Shown piece by piece: positions 55,472-64,000 of a DNA stretch of 64,000 nucleotides. The notes beneath the pieces were generated by a model. The model saw only the letters and a program-made list of their open reading frames with translations. It was not told the origin of the DNA and searched no databases. The first letter of the stretch is position 1. Each line of letters opens with the position of its first letter. This DNA comes from Polyangiaceae bacterium (GTDB lineage Bacteria > Myxococcota_A > Polyangia > Polyangiales > Polyangiaceae). The stretch is from positions 1 to 64,000 of the forward strand of contig JABFXY010000134.1 in NCBI GenBank assembly GCA_013361525.1. Reading direction: 5' to 3'. The translations under genes and the position numbers were made by a program.

Positions 55472-55842
55472 ACCTGATTCTCCTTCATCGATTGAATGGT
55501 TTGCCGCGGCGCAGGGTCGACGCGCTTGAGCGCTTTCATTCCGACGGCCGCCGTCACGAGACCGACCGTGACGACGCCGATTCCCACCGCGAGCGCAGCG
55601 GCCCACGCGGGCATGAAGCGCGCGAGGACGAGAACCAACGCCGCGAGCAGCACGAGCACACCCGCAACGGCGACCGCGGCGCCCGCCGCGACCAATCCGA
55701 CGTCTTTCCCCGCGGCTTTGGCCTTTTGCGACATTTCCACCGTCGCGAGCCGCATCTCCTGTTTGACGAGCACCCCCGTTTGCGACGCGAGGTTCGAGAC
55801 GAGCTCACCGAGCGAGGGTTGCTCGACGCGTATATCCGTCAC
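55444..55842 (-). CDS. Holin-like (DUF1469/PF07332) membrane protein
   Basis: 132 residues. An amphipathic N-terminus (ELVSNLASQTGVLVKQEMRLA) and two membrane helices (about 47-75 and 80-100) fit the phage-holin/DUF1469 family, which in bacteria sits beside DUF3618 and DUF883 genes. There is no phage context. It overlaps both neighbours, so the three genes form one operon. Confidence 0.85.
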   Translation of the reverse strand: MTDIRVEQPSLGELVSNLASQTGVLVKQEMRLATVEMSQKAKAAGKDVGLVAAGAAVAVAGVLVLLAALVLVLARFMPAWAAALAVGIGVVTVGLVTAAVGMKALKRVDPAPRQTIQSMKENQVWLGAELAR

Positions 55843-56798
55843 GGCTTCTTCCCCTTGTCGGCGCCGCTCCCGAGGCCGGACCGCTGCGTGGGATCCGCGA
55901 TGCTCTGCGGGTTCTTCGACGACGAGGTCAACTCGACGACGCTGGGCCGAATCAGCGGAGGCTCCGGGAACACGCCGGATCGATCATCCGAAATCGCGGA
56001 CGACGAAGACATCACCTTGCCCGTCGTGGACCCGTCGTAACCGGATGTCTCGTCGGTGGTACCGCCGACGATGGGCCCGACGTCGGAGGGGCCGCGATTG
56101 GAAGATGCGATATTCGATTCTCGAATCTTCCCGCCCCCCGAAGGCGTTCGGCTGTAACCGATACCCGTCCGGGACTCGGTCGTGCGCGTGCCCCCGGTAC
56201 CGGCGCCGCCTGCGCCGACGGGGCGCGCATAACGCCCAGCCATCGAGCCCCCCTCGTAGCTCGGCGTACCGACACCAGGCTCTTCGAACCAGCCGCCGTC
56301 ACCGTATTCGTCGGTGACGCCATATCCACGCGAGCCGATGTCCCCCGTCGAGCCCGCGGAGCTCTTCAGGAACCGACCGGCGATGACGCCCAGCGCGATC
56401 GCGCCGCCGAAGAAGAGCGCGGGCTCTCGTCGCGCGAAACCTTCGACGTCGTCGATCAGCTCGCCGATGGTGCGCTTCTGGAGATACCGCGACAGCTGTT
56501 GGATGCCCTCAGCTGCCTTGTTCGCGTATTCGCCGACGAACCGCGCGTCGTCGCTCAGCTCGTCCTTCCCCGAGCGGAGCGCGTCGGCCACGCTGCGCAG
56601 GTCTCTGGCCGCGCGGTCCTTCTGGACACCGACGCGGCTCTTCATTTGATCACGCGCCTCCGACGCGACGTTCGTCGCCGTCTCTTTGGCAGCGCCCACG
56701 AGGCCGGACTGCGTTCCGCGCGAAGCGCCGACGCCTGGGCTCGCCTCCGTCCGAGACCGGCCATTTTGCGGCTCCGCCATGGGGTTCTTCTGCGTCAT
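55839..56798 (-). CDS. Membrane protein of the DUF3618 operon
   Basis: 319 residues from the ATG at 56798. An amphipathic segment (about 33-75), then LSRYLQKRTIGELIDDVEGFARREPALFFGGAIALGVIAGRFLKSS with one membrane helix (about 105-125); the last 190 residues are Gly/Ser/Thr-rich and disordered. It begins the trio. The frame is open upstream to 57311 but overlaps another gene there and lacks coding character. Confidence 0.72.
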   Translation of the reverse strand: MTQKNPMAEPQNGRSRTEASPGVGASRGTQSGLVGAAKETATNVASEARDQMKSRVGVQKDRAARDLRSVADALRSGKDELSDDARFVGEYANKAAEGIQQLSRYLQKRTIGELIDDVEGFARREPALFFGGAIALGVIAGRFLKSSAGSTGDIGSRGYGVTDEYGDGGWFEEPGVGTPSYEGGSMAGRYARPVGAGGAGTGGTRTTESRTGIGYSRTPSGGGKIRESNIASSNRGPSDVGPIVGGTTDETSGYDGSTTGKVMSSSSAISDDRSGVFPEPPLIRPSVVELTSSSKNPQSIADPTQRSGLGSGADKGKKP

Positions 56799-56945
56799 GG
56801 GTGCTACGTCCTTTCCAATGGGCCACGAGGGGCCTTGGCCGCGGCGGTGCGGGTGCACGTCGCCGATAGCCACTCCGGTTGCGAGCAGCGTGCCGTTCAA
56901 GTGAAACGAGCGGCCGAACGCACCGCCGCGGTATGCTCGGCCGCC

Positions 56946-57857
56946 GTGGTGAACGAAGAGGCAATCGTGCGTGGTGTCATTCAGCCTCAACCGCTTTACG
57001 AGGCAAAGGACATCATCGATGTCCTCGCAATCGTCGGGTCGGACGCGCGGCCCGTCGAGCAAGCGATCGACCTGGCGCTCTTGCACGCACCGCGCGTCGA
57101 TCGACTTGGCTATGCCTTTGCAGCGGGGTACGTGGCGGCGACACGCACGTTGTCGACGCGTCTGGAATTGCCGCTTTCCCACGATTCGCGGGTGACGCTC
57201 GCCGCGACGGAAGAAGGCGGCGCGCATCCGCGCGCCATTCGAACGACGCTCGACGGCTCGAGGCTTCGCGGCTCCAAGCGATGGGCGACCCTCGCCCCGC
57301 TCGCGACACACCTACTCGTCATTGCGACCGAGGGGGATGATGGCGGGCGTCCGAAGCTACGCGCCGTCCTCGTGCCCACGGCGCGGCCCGGAATTCAGAT
57401 CAGCCGGATGCCAGAAACACCGTTTTGCCCGGAAATCCCACATGCCCAAATCGATATCGATGTCGAGGTCGGGCCGGGCGACGTCGTCGACGGGGACGCA
57501 TTCACGAGTGTGCTGAAGCCATTTCGCACGATCGAGGATTTGTGCGTCCAGGCGGCGGCGATTGCCTGGCTCGGTGCGATGGCGCGCCGCATCGGGGCAG
57601 ACCGCGCGCTGTCCGCGCGGGCCGCAGCGCTCGTCTTGTCGGTTCGAGGGGCGTTCCGCCTGCCATTCGAATCGAAGGCGGCGCACATCACATTGGGGGG
57701 GCTCATCGACCAGACGGCGGGGCTCGTCCGCGACGCGGAAGAGGCATGGCCGGCCGATCGCGAAGACCGAGCTTGGTTCGTCCGCGATCGCCCCCTTCTG
57801 TCGATCGCGTCTCGCGTCCGCGAAGAGCGGCTCAAGAAGGCCTGGGAAGCGCTCTGA
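56946..57857 (+). CDS. Acyl-CoA dehydrogenase-like protein
   Basis: 303 residues from a GTG. It is short for an acyl-CoA dehydrogenase (usually about 380). The order of segments suggests the middle beta and part of the helical C-terminal domain: RLRGSKRWATLAPLATHLLVIAT, LRAVLVPTARPGIQISRMPETPFCPEIPHAQIDIDVEV, and QAAAIAWLGAMARRIGA. The catalytic Glu and FAD contacts cannot be confirmed from sequence alone. It may be a degenerate or divergent member. No CoA-related genes are near. Confidence 0.5.
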   Translation: MVNEEAIVRGVIQPQPLYEAKDIIDVLAIVGSDARPVEQAIDLALLHAPRVDRLGYAFAAGYVAATRTLSTRLELPLSHDSRVTLAATEEGGAHPRAIRTTLDGSRLRGSKRWATLAPLATHLLVIATEGDDGGRPKLRAVLVPTARPGIQISRMPETPFCPEIPHAQIDIDVEVGPGDVVDGDAFTSVLKPFRTIEDLCVQAAAIAWLGAMARRIGADRALSARAAALVLSVRGAFRLPFESKAAHITLGGLIDQTAGLVRDAEEAWPADREDRAWFVRDRPLLSIASRVREERLKKAWEAL

Positions 57858-57864
57858 CGCGAAA

Positions 57865-58881
57865 TCAGAATCGTCCCTCGACGCCGATTCCTCCAGGCAC
57901 GACACGGACCCACGCGGTCGCGCTCGCAGGGGCGTCGTCGGATGGGGCGTCGCTCGGCGCGACGACGAAGAGCACGATCCCCGTGGCGAGAGCCGCTGCG
58001 CCGCCCGCGAGCAGGCCAATCGAGGCATTACCGAACGTCGTCGCTTCCTCATCGAGGGACTCGATCTCGTCGCGGCACGTCTGAAAACACGTCGCGTATT
58101 TGTCGTCGGCCTCGGACTGCCGCACGAAATGCAACCCGCCGAGGATCCCACCGACGACGAGGCCGGCGCCGCCGACGCCCATCAGGGGCAGGCTCGCGAT
58201 CTTCATGCCGGACCAACCCCCGCCCGTGGAGCTCACCGTCGACCCCGAAGTGCCGGATTTCGCGCGGCCGAGCGGCTGGAGCACGAGCTTCACCTCGGTC
58301 GTCGTGCGCTCTGCGGCCTCGACCGTGACTTTCCCGGACTCGAGGCCGTCGGCGTGCGCCTCGAACACGTACGAGCCGGGCGCGACGCCGAAGCCCACGC
58401 CGAGGTGCGCGGGGTCGAGCACACTACCGTTCATGGTGATCGCGAGGCCGCTCGCCGACTTCGGCTCCAAGACGACGACCACCTTCGGAATCCGCCGATC
58501 GAGGTCGTCGAGCTCGGCCTTGCCCTTGGCTTGGGCGTCGATGAAGCCCGGCGATGCGCCCGGCGGCAGCTTCTCGTCCCGCAGCTTCTCGTAGGTCGCT
58601 TTCGCGTCCATCAGCCTGCCGAGCCCGACCTGCGCCCGCGCGATGTAGAGCACGTGCGTCGGCGCATGAAAGAGCTCTTCCGCGCGCGACAGAAGCTCGA
58701 GGCTCTCGCTGAACTTCTTGTCGTCGAGGGCTTTCGCGCCTTTGGTGAATAGCTCACGCGCTTTGTTCTTCGCGTCCTCCGCGGACGACTCGCCGCCTGA
58801 CTTCGGCTGCGCGAACGCCAACGAGGGACCCAAGAAGACCGCCGCGGCGAGCGCGAGCGCGGCGTGCCCAGCCAGACGCAT
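57865..58881 (-). CDS. Exported TPR-like protein with PEGA-like domain
   Basis: 338 residues from the ATG at 58881. A signal peptide ending AFA-QP, then a TPR-like helical region (about 30-115, KARELFTKGAKALDDKKFSESLELLSRAEELF...). A PEGA-like beta segment (about 135-205, ITMNGSVLDPAHLGVGFGVAPGSYVFEAHADG) and two membrane helices follow. This layout is common in Polyangia. It is divergent from the second kinase gene with 76 bp between. Confidence 0.72.
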   Translation of the reverse strand: MRLAGHAALALAAAVFLGPSLAFAQPKSGGESSAEDAKNKARELFTKGAKALDDKKFSESLELLSRAEELFHAPTHVLYIARAQVGLGRLMDAKATYEKLRDEKLPPGASPGFIDAQAKGKAELDDLDRRIPKVVVVLEPKSASGLAITMNGSVLDPAHLGVGFGVAPGSYVFEAHADGLESGKVTVEAAERTTTEVKLVLQPLGRAKSGTSGSTVSSTGGGWSGMKIASLPLMGVGGAGLVVGGILGGLHFVRQSEADDKYATCFQTCRDEIESLDEEATTFGNASIGLLAGGAAALATGIVLFVVAPSDAPSDDAPASATAWVRVVPGGIGVEGRF

Positions 58882-58957
58882 GGGATCGTTTTTATCCGAA
58901 AAGGACGCGCGCAACCAATTGCGCCGCTTCGCCCGTCGGACTGGTACGCTGATCGCG

Positions 58958-60670
58958 ATGGCTGCCCCCTCACGCGACGGAGAGATCCTCGAGGGGAAGT
59001 ACCGCCTTCTACGCAAGCTCGGCGAGGGGGCGATGGGGGCCGTGTACGCAGGCGAAAACCTGCGCGTCAAACGGACCGTCGCGATCAAGATCCTACACGC
59101 CGCCGCCAGCGCCATCGAAGAGATGGCGCAGCGCTTCGAGCGAGAGGCGCAGGCAGCGGGTCAGATCGGCAACGACCACATCGCGGAGGTCTACGACCTC
59201 GGCACGACCGCGGCCGGCGAGCGGTACATGGTCATGGAGTATCTCGAGGGCGAGACGCTCCGGTCACGCATTCGACGTTTGAAGCAGCTCGAGCCGGCGC
59301 ACGCGGTCGAGCTGGTCTTGCAGCTATTGCAAGGGCTCGCGGCGGCGCACCGCGCGGGGATCGTCCACCGCGACATGAAGCCGGACAACGTCTTCATCGT
59401 CCGCGAGAAGGTCGGACGGCGCGATTTCGTGAAGATCCTGGATTTCGGGATCAGCAAGTTCACGCAAGCGATCGGCGAAGGCTCCGCGACGCGGACGGGC
59501 ACCGTGATGGGCTCACCGAACTACATGAGCCCGGAGCACGTGCGTGGGACCCACGACGTCGACGCTCGGAGCGATCTCTATTCCGTGGGCGTGATCCTCT
59601 ACGAAGCGCTCACCGGCTCGGTGCCGCGCAGCGCGAACAACTTCGCCGAGCTGCTCTTCAAGATCGCGTACGAGCCGATGCCGGATCCGAGACAGACGGT
59701 CCCGACGCTTCCGGATCCGCTCGTCGCGGTGATCCAGCGCGCTTGCGCGAACGATCCCGCGGCGCGCTACCAGACGGCCGAAGAGCTCGCAGAGGCGCTC
59801 GCAGCGCTCGGCCAACCCGCCGAGGTCCGCGACGAGTCGACGTCCGGGGGAACGTGGGCCGGGCGCTCGCAACCCTCGTACGGAGCGGGCTCGCTCTTCG
59901 ACGCGCGAACGACGGGCGGCAACCCGCCGCAAAGCGCCGGCGGCCCGATCCCCGCCGCCCAACAGCAACCGGGCAGCATCTCCAGGCCCTCTTTCGGATC
60001 GATCTCGCAACCGCAAGGGTCGAGCTCGCAACCGGGGTTTGGTGGAGCCTCCCCCTCGTGGAATCAGCTCGCCGGCGCCGACGGCTCGCAGCCGAATCCC
60101 AACGGGACGGCCATCATGCCGATCAGCCCCGGCGCGCAGTCGCAGCCGAGCTTCGGCAACGCGAGCGCATCGGCGACCACCGCGCTTCCGACATTTGCAC
60201 AAGGCAACGCTTCGCAGCCGAGCTACTCGCAAGGTGGTGCGACGGCCGCGGCGCTGAGCGTCACGCGCGACACGCCTCGAAAACCCGAGCGCAGCAAGTG
60301 GCCCGTCGTTCTCGCGGTGCTCGCAGGAACGGTCGTCGGCCTCGCCGGCATCATCGGCTATGCGATGTTCGCGCAGCCACCGACAACCCCCGCGTCGGCT
60401 TCCAGCTCGACACCGAAATCTGCAGCCGAAGAAACGGCAACGGCGACGGGAGCGGCAACGGTCGAGACCGCTGCCGCTTCGATGAAACCGATCGAATCAT
60501 CGGAGCCGACGGCGACCGCGAACGCCGAGCTCAGCGGCGCTACCGCCAGCGCGGTTGCGATTGCGACGAGCTCGACGGCGACGGCGATCACGACCACCAA
60601 AACGACAACGACACCGAAGACGGCGCGCACGGCGACCGCCAAGGTGAAAGGCCCCGATCCGGGCTACTGA
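58958..60670 (+). CDS. Membrane-anchored Ser/Thr protein kinase
   Basis: 570 residues from the ATG at 58958. Kinase domain about 12-280: Gly-rich loop LGEGAMGAV, K44 in VAIKIL, HRDMKPDN (137-144), LDFG (161-164) and SPNYMSPEH. The middle is about 170 residues of Gln/Ser/Pro/Gly low complexity (repeats of QPSF/QPSYS type). One membrane helix (about 448-470) precedes a Thr/Ala/Lys-rich C-terminal tail. aat follows after 12 bp in the same direction. Confidence 0.9.
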   Translation: MAAPSRDGEILEGKYRLLRKLGEGAMGAVYAGENLRVKRTVAIKILHAAASAIEEMAQRFEREAQAAGQIGNDHIAEVYDLGTTAAGERYMVMEYLEGETLRSRIRRLKQLEPAHAVELVLQLLQGLAAAHRAGIVHRDMKPDNVFIVREKVGRRDFVKILDFGISKFTQAIGEGSATRTGTVMGSPNYMSPEHVRGTHDVDARSDLYSVGVILYEALTGSVPRSANNFAELLFKIAYEPMPDPRQTVPTLPDPLVAVIQRACANDPAARYQTAEELAEALAALGQPAEVRDESTSGGTWAGRSQPSYGAGSLFDARTTGGNPPQSAGGPIPAAQQQPGSISRPSFGSISQPQGSSSQPGFGGASPSWNQLAGADGSQPNPNGTAIMPISPGAQSQPSFGNASASATTALPTFAQGNASQPSYSQGGATAAALSVTRDTPRKPERSKWPVVLAVLAGTVVGLAGIIGYAMFAQPPTTPASASSSTPKSAAEETATATGAATVETAAASMKPIESSEPTATANAELSGATASAVAIATSSTATAITTTKTTTTPKTARTATAKVKGPDPGY

Positions 60671-60682
60671 TCGGCGACGTTC

Positions 60683-61384
60683 GTGCCCGTCTACAGGCTG
60701 GATCAGCGGCTCATCTTTCCGCCTGCCGATCGCGCGGACGACAGCGGCCTGCTCGCCGTCGGCGGTGATCTGTCACCGGAGAGACTGTTGCTCGCTTACC
60801 AAAGCGGCATCTTCCCCTGGTACGAAGACGGCCTGCCGATCCTCTGGCACAGCCCGAATCCGCGCTACGTGCTCGAGGCGTCGAAGCTCCACGTGCCGCG
60901 AAGCTTGGAGAAGCAGATGCGGCGTGCACCCTATCGGATCGCGCTCGATACGCGCTTTCGCGACGTGATGCAGGCTTGCGCGACCACGAAGCGGCCGGGG
61001 CAACGAGGCACGTGGATCACTCGCGACATGCTCGACGCTTACGTGCGGCTTCACACGATGGGCTTTGCGCACAGCGCCGAGGCCTACGACGGCGACCAGC
61101 TCGTCGGTGGCTTGTACGGCGTGGCGCTCGGTGGCGTCTTCTTCGGGGAGTCGATGTTTGCTGCCGCACCCGACGCATCGAAGATCGCGTTTGCCACATT
61201 GGTGCGATGGCTCGCATCGCACGGCATCGACCTGGTCGATTGCCAAGTGCACACCGAGCATCTGGAACGCTTCGGCGCGGAGGCCTGGCCCCGAAAGAAA
61301 TACCTGACGGAGCTGCGAAAGCGGCTCGATCGACCGACGGTACGAGGGCGATGGTCCATGGAAACCGCGCCCCTGGTAGAGTGA
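60683..61384 (+). CDS. aat: Leucyl/phenylalanyl-tRNA-protein transferase
   Basis: 233 residues from a GTG. It adds Leu or Phe to N-terminal Arg or Lys, marking proteins for ClpAP (N-degron pathway). Diagnostic motifs: LLAVGGDLSPERLLLAYQSGIFPWYEDGLPILWHSPNPR, AHSAEAYDGDQLVGGLYGVALG and FFGESMFA. Length is normal. It lies between a kinase and a REC-GGDEF gene with 12- and 7-bp gaps, so all three may share one transcript. Confidence 0.95.
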   Translation: MPVYRLDQRLIFPPADRADDSGLLAVGGDLSPERLLLAYQSGIFPWYEDGLPILWHSPNPRYVLEASKLHVPRSLEKQMRRAPYRIALDTRFRDVMQACATTKRPGQRGTWITRDMLDAYVRLHTMGFAHSAEAYDGDQLVGGLYGVALGGVFFGESMFAAAPDASKIAFATLVRWLASHGIDLVDCQVHTEHLERFGAEAWPRKKYLTELRKRLDRPTVRGRWSMETAPLVE

Positions 61385-61391
61385 TCTGCGG

Positions 61392-62348
61392 ATGATTGCG
61401 GGGCCGAGCGCAGACGCCAGCGCTGGAAACGTCCTCGTCGTGGACGACGACGAGGACACCCGTCGCCTCGTGGTGCGATGGCTCGCCCGCTCACGCCTTT
61501 CGTCGGTCGAGGCCGACTCGGGCGGCGCGGCGCTCGAAATCTTGCGTCGCGACCCGTCGAAGATCGACCTCGTGGTGCTCGACGTGATGATGCCGGGCCT
61601 CGGGGGCTTCGACGTCATGAAGGCGATGCAGGCCGATCCGTCGCTGAAGGTGATCCCTGTCATCTTCTTGACCGCGCACGCCGACGACGAGGCGGCCATC
61701 GTCACCAGCGCGAGCCTCGGCGCGATCGATCATCTGACGAAGCCGTTTTCAGGGCCGATCTTGGTCGCGAAGGTGCTTCGAGGGATCCAACAGCGCGTCG
61801 TCCAGCGAGAGCTCGAACGGAAGCTCGCGGACGCCGAGAAGCGCGCGCGGATCGATCTGTTGACGCAGCTCGGCAACCGCCAGCTTTTTTACGAACGCCT
61901 GCGCGACGAGAGCGCGTTCGCGCGGCGCCACCGGACGCCGTTCTGTCTGGCGATGCTCGACATCGATCACTTCAAAGACGTGAACGACACGCTCGGGCAC
62001 GAGGCCGGAGACATGGCGCTCAAGCACTTCGCGAAGCTCGTCTCGGCGACGATTCGCCAAGGGGACGCGGCCTTCCGCTACGGCGGGGAAGAGTTCGTCG
62101 TGCTCCTTCGAAGCTCCGACGTTTCCGCCGGGCTCGCCGCGATGGAACGGCTGCGAGCCGCGCTGCAGCTCTTGCCGGTGAAGTTTCGCGACGGCTCGAG
62201 CCGATCCATCACCTTCTCCTCGGGGCTCGCGGTCGCCGACGAATCCAACGACTTCATGACGGACGGCCTACTCTCCCGCGCGGACGAGGCGCTCTACCGC
62301 GCCAAGGAAGGTGGGAGAAACCGCGACGAGGTCGCGAACGGCAGATAG
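61392..62348 (+). CDS. REC-GGDEF protein, diguanylate cyclase
   Basis: 318 residues. Receiver domain 13-130: DDD (18-20), D64 in VVLDVMMPGLGG, T94 in FLTAHAD and K117 in HLTKPF. A short coiled coil leads to the GGDEF domain with RYGGEEF (231-235) and an intact RxxD inhibitory site (RQGD, 222-225) five residues before it. It should make c-di-GMP when phosphorylated (PleD/WspR-like) and be inhibited by its product. It is close behind aat. Confidence 0.92.
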   Translation: MIAGPSADASAGNVLVVDDDEDTRRLVVRWLARSRLSSVEADSGGAALEILRRDPSKIDLVVLDVMMPGLGGFDVMKAMQADPSLKVIPVIFLTAHADDEAAIVTSASLGAIDHLTKPFSGPILVAKVLRGIQQRVVQRELERKLADAEKRARIDLLTQLGNRQLFYERLRDESAFARRHRTPFCLAMLDIDHFKDVNDTLGHEAGDMALKHFAKLVSATIRQGDAAFRYGGEEFVVLLRSSDVSAGLAAMERLRAALQLLPVKFRDGSSRSITFSSGLAVADESNDFMTDGLLSRADEALYRAKEGGRNRDEVANGR

Positions 62349-62421
62349 CCGACGCGCACGTGCCGTCGGTCGGTGCGATCGCCCGTCGAGTGAGCTAAGG
62401 TCCCGCGCGGAGGTTATCTTC

Positions 62422-63369
62422 ATGCGCACTTCCTCGACGCTTCTCTTCGGACTTTCGCTCTCGTTCCTCCTCGCTTGCGGCGACTCCGGCAGCGGTGGCC
62501 AAGGCGGCACCGGCGGCGGAGAAGGAGGCACGGCACCTGAAGGTGGCGGCGGCGGTTCGGTAGGAGGGAGCCCGTCGACGGGCGGAGGCGACACCGGCGG
62601 CGCGCCGGTCGAGTGCGAGGCGCCGACCCCGATGCCGGGCGACAAGGTCGACGTGCCCGTCGAGACGGTGACGATCTCGGCGAAGGACGAGACCGGCTCG
62701 CCGATCTCCGACACGCCGCTTCAACTTTGCGGAACGAACGGCTGCCTCTACGCGACGACGAGCGCGATCGGTCAGGCGCTGTTCACCAACAACCTCTCGT
62801 CGGACACGATCGACCGCCCGCTGGTGAAGCCGGGCGACAGCCTCGTCTTCGGCAAGATCGGCTACCACTACACCGAGGGCGCGGCTTCGCCGTTCCCGGT
62901 GACGTTCCCCCGGATGGAGGACAGCGGCGAGCAGATCACGGCCGGTGGGACCGTCTCCGCATCGGGTGTGACGCTCGAGGTCGGCGCGAACGCGCACGTC
63001 ACGTTCGACTCGCTCATCTACGACACGGAAGACAAGCAGACCTTCCGCGCCGCGCAGCTCCCGGCGGAGCTCATCGAGGCTGCGACCGGCGACGCGTCGT
63101 TCTCGATGGTCTACACACTCGGCCCCGTCGACACGTTGTTCTGCGACGACACCGTGACGGTTACGTTCGACAACTACGCCGACCTGCCGGCGGACGCGAC
63201 CGTCGACATCTTCGGCCACGAGCTCGCGATCGGTGAAGAGTTCGGGCCGTACGGCGAGTGGACGAAGATCGCGGAAGGCAAAGTGTCGGCTGACGGCACG
63301 ACCATCACGACGGCCGGCGAAGGTCTGCCCGTCCTCTTGACGGTCGCGATCCGCGCTCAGGGTCAATAG
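62422..63369 (+). CDS. Hypothetical lipoprotein with Gly-rich linker
   Basis: 315 residues from the ATG at 62422. Lipoprotein signal ending FLLACG, Gly/Ser-rich linker (about 22-58), then beta-rich sequence starting TVTISAKDETGSPISDTPLQLCGTNGC, like a carboxypeptidase-regulatory or Ig-like module. Function unknown; exported and lipid-anchored. Confidence 0.72.
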   Translation: MRTSSTLLFGLSLSFLLACGDSGSGGQGGTGGGEGGTAPEGGGGGSVGGSPSTGGGDTGGAPVECEAPTPMPGDKVDVPVETVTISAKDETGSPISDTPLQLCGTNGCLYATTSAIGQALFTNNLSSDTIDRPLVKPGDSLVFGKIGYHYTEGAASPFPVTFPRMEDSGEQITAGGTVSASGVTLEVGANAHVTFDSLIYDTEDKQTFRAAQLPAELIEAATGDASFSMVYTLGPVDTLFCDDTVTVTFDNYADLPADATVDIFGHELAIGEEFGPYGEWTKIAEGKVSADGTTITTAGEGLPVLLTVAIRAQGQ

Positions 63370-63374
63370 CGCTC

Positions 63375-63390
63375 GAGCGCAAAAGCGCTC
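63375..63390. terminator. Hairpin between convergent genes
   Basis: GAGCGC-AAAA-GCGCTC in the 19-bp gap, partly inside the stop codon of the minus-strand gene. Likely a bidirectional terminator, without a U-run. Confidence 0.4.
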
Positions 63391-64000
63391 AACGCTCGAG
63401 GACGATGCGGGTGCCTGCGTAGGCACCCGTCAGCTCGATGACGGCGCGCCCCTCCGCTTGTTCGACGCGGAGCGGGAAGCGCCGTCCGTCTTCGAGGAGG
63501 AGCTCCCCGGCGATTTTTCCGTCCTCGCCCTGAGACAACAGGGCGCGGCCCTCGAGCGTGCGCGTCGGCGTCGTGAGGACGAAGCGTTCGCCTTCCCACT
63601 CGATGCTCGCGAGCCGCGACTCCACCTCCGCGAGCCGCGCGAGCGACGAGTCCAACGTCGCCGGAAGCTCGAGGTCGACGATGCGGTAGCGACGCTCGAC
63701 GCGCGCGGCGGCGGTCGCGCTCGGATTCGCGGGGACGCTCGAGACGGTGTTCGAGCGCGGCGTCGAGGTCGGGAGGCCCAGATCCTCGAGGACCGCATGG
63801 TGAGCGCCGCGCGTGACCCAGAGCAGGGACGCGAGCACGGCCGCGGCAGCGAGCAACCAGCGTGAGCGCAAATGCCGGCGCAGCCGACAGACGCGCTGGC
63901 GGACGACATCGGCGGGGAGCGCTGCCTCGTCGGCGATGTCTGCGAGGCGCTCGCCCTCGGCTTCGCGCAGGACCCAACGCATCGTCTCGTGCGACGCCGG
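63389..64000 (-). CDS. HTH-like/membrane protein, start outside the window
   Basis: At least 204 residues; the frame is open to the edge, so the N-terminus is missing. The visible beginning (MRWVLREAEGERLADIADEAALPADVVRQRVCRLRRHLRSRW) resembles the sigma-70 region 4 helix-turn-helix. A membrane helix (about 48-60 of the visible part) and an outer domain with coiled-coil-like and beta segments follow. It may be a membrane-anchored sigma-like or regulator protein; without the start this is tentative. It faces the lipoprotein gene convergently. Confidence 0.55.
   Translation of the reverse strand, partial: PASHETMRWVLREAEGERLADIADEAALPADVVRQRVCRLRRHLRSRWLLAAAAVLASLLWVTRGAHHAVLEDLGLPTSTPRSNTVSSVPANPSATAAARVERRYRIVDLELPATLDSSLARLAEVESRLASIEWEGERFVLTTPTRTLEGRALLSQGEDGKIAGELLLEDGRRFPLRVEQAEGRAVIELTGAYAGTRIVLER

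Noticed and set aside
55444..55842. Holin gene as a prophage sign
   Set aside because: The family is common in non-phage stress operons, and no phage structural, integrase or lysis gene is near.
56499..56945. Upstream extension of the acyl-CoA-dehydrogenase-like gene
   Set aside because: The extension is antisense to the DUF3618-operon gene and Arg/Ala-rich; similarity begins after 56946.

Overview
The window is very GC-rich DNA with dense, mostly non-overlapping genes. Several features point to a myxobacterium of the Polyangia type (phylum Myxococcota): two eukaryote-like Ser/Thr kinases, FHA proteins, many lipoproteins with Gly-rich linkers, a cysteine-rich repeat of the NGxKDGxETDxDCGG type, a response regulator with a histone-H1-like PKKAAKKA tail, and long GC-rich antisense open frames. 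The assignment is inference from gene content; no rRNA or tRNA gene was seen.

Layout. (1) 170-13165 is part of a type VI secretion (T6SS) locus: ClpV/TssH and a LysM lytic transglycosylase on the minus strand, a TagH-like FHA protein, a degenerate PAP2-like protein, Hcp, then TssE-TssF-TssG, with unknown lipoproteins between and after them. TssA/B/C/J/K/L/M and VgrG are not here. (2) 13300-23964 carries small lipoproteins, a YkgJ-type cysteine-cluster protein, a zinc-ribbon/FHA protein, Lon protease, a Ser/Thr kinase, a formylglycine-enzyme-fold protein, Fmt and a small HExxH membrane protein. (3) 24255-26935 holds two overlapping aldehyde dehydrogenase genes, one complete and one truncated, resembling a split ALDH16. 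(4) 27097-29485 has a lipoprotein and a diadenylate-cyclase-fold (DAC) protein followed by a single-domain response regulator. (5) 29629-38793 (minus) is a MoxR/Bat-type operon: membrane coiled-coil protein, MoxR ATPase, DUF58 protein and two von Willebrand A membrane proteins. (6) 39279-42621 (plus) is a tight five-gene run: REC with H1-like tail, small membrane protein, ExbB-like, ExbD-like and DUF4230 proteins. (7) 45109-47477 is the groES-groEL operon with a sigma70-type promoter, a CIRCE (HrcA) operator, hairpin-rich leader and terminator. (8) 47549-64000 holds an ABC-F ATPase, a barrel/ferritin-like fusion, TetR plus VOC protein around an operator, a DUF3618/holin-like envelope trio, an acyl-CoA-dehydrogenase-like protein, a second kinase, Aat, a REC-GGDEF protein, and a truncated HTH/membrane protein at the edge.

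Beyond genes, the window is rich in structured repeats. Two 75-nt copies (39032-39106 and 45690-45764) fold into the same stem with compensatory base changes; the second lies between groES and groEL. A 270-bp hairpin-rich element occurs twice in opposite orientation (6811-7080 and 23975-24247). A 112-bp symmetric inverted repeat lies at 6-117. A palindrome-rich block appears to be inserted in frame in the truncated ALDH gene (25134-25268).
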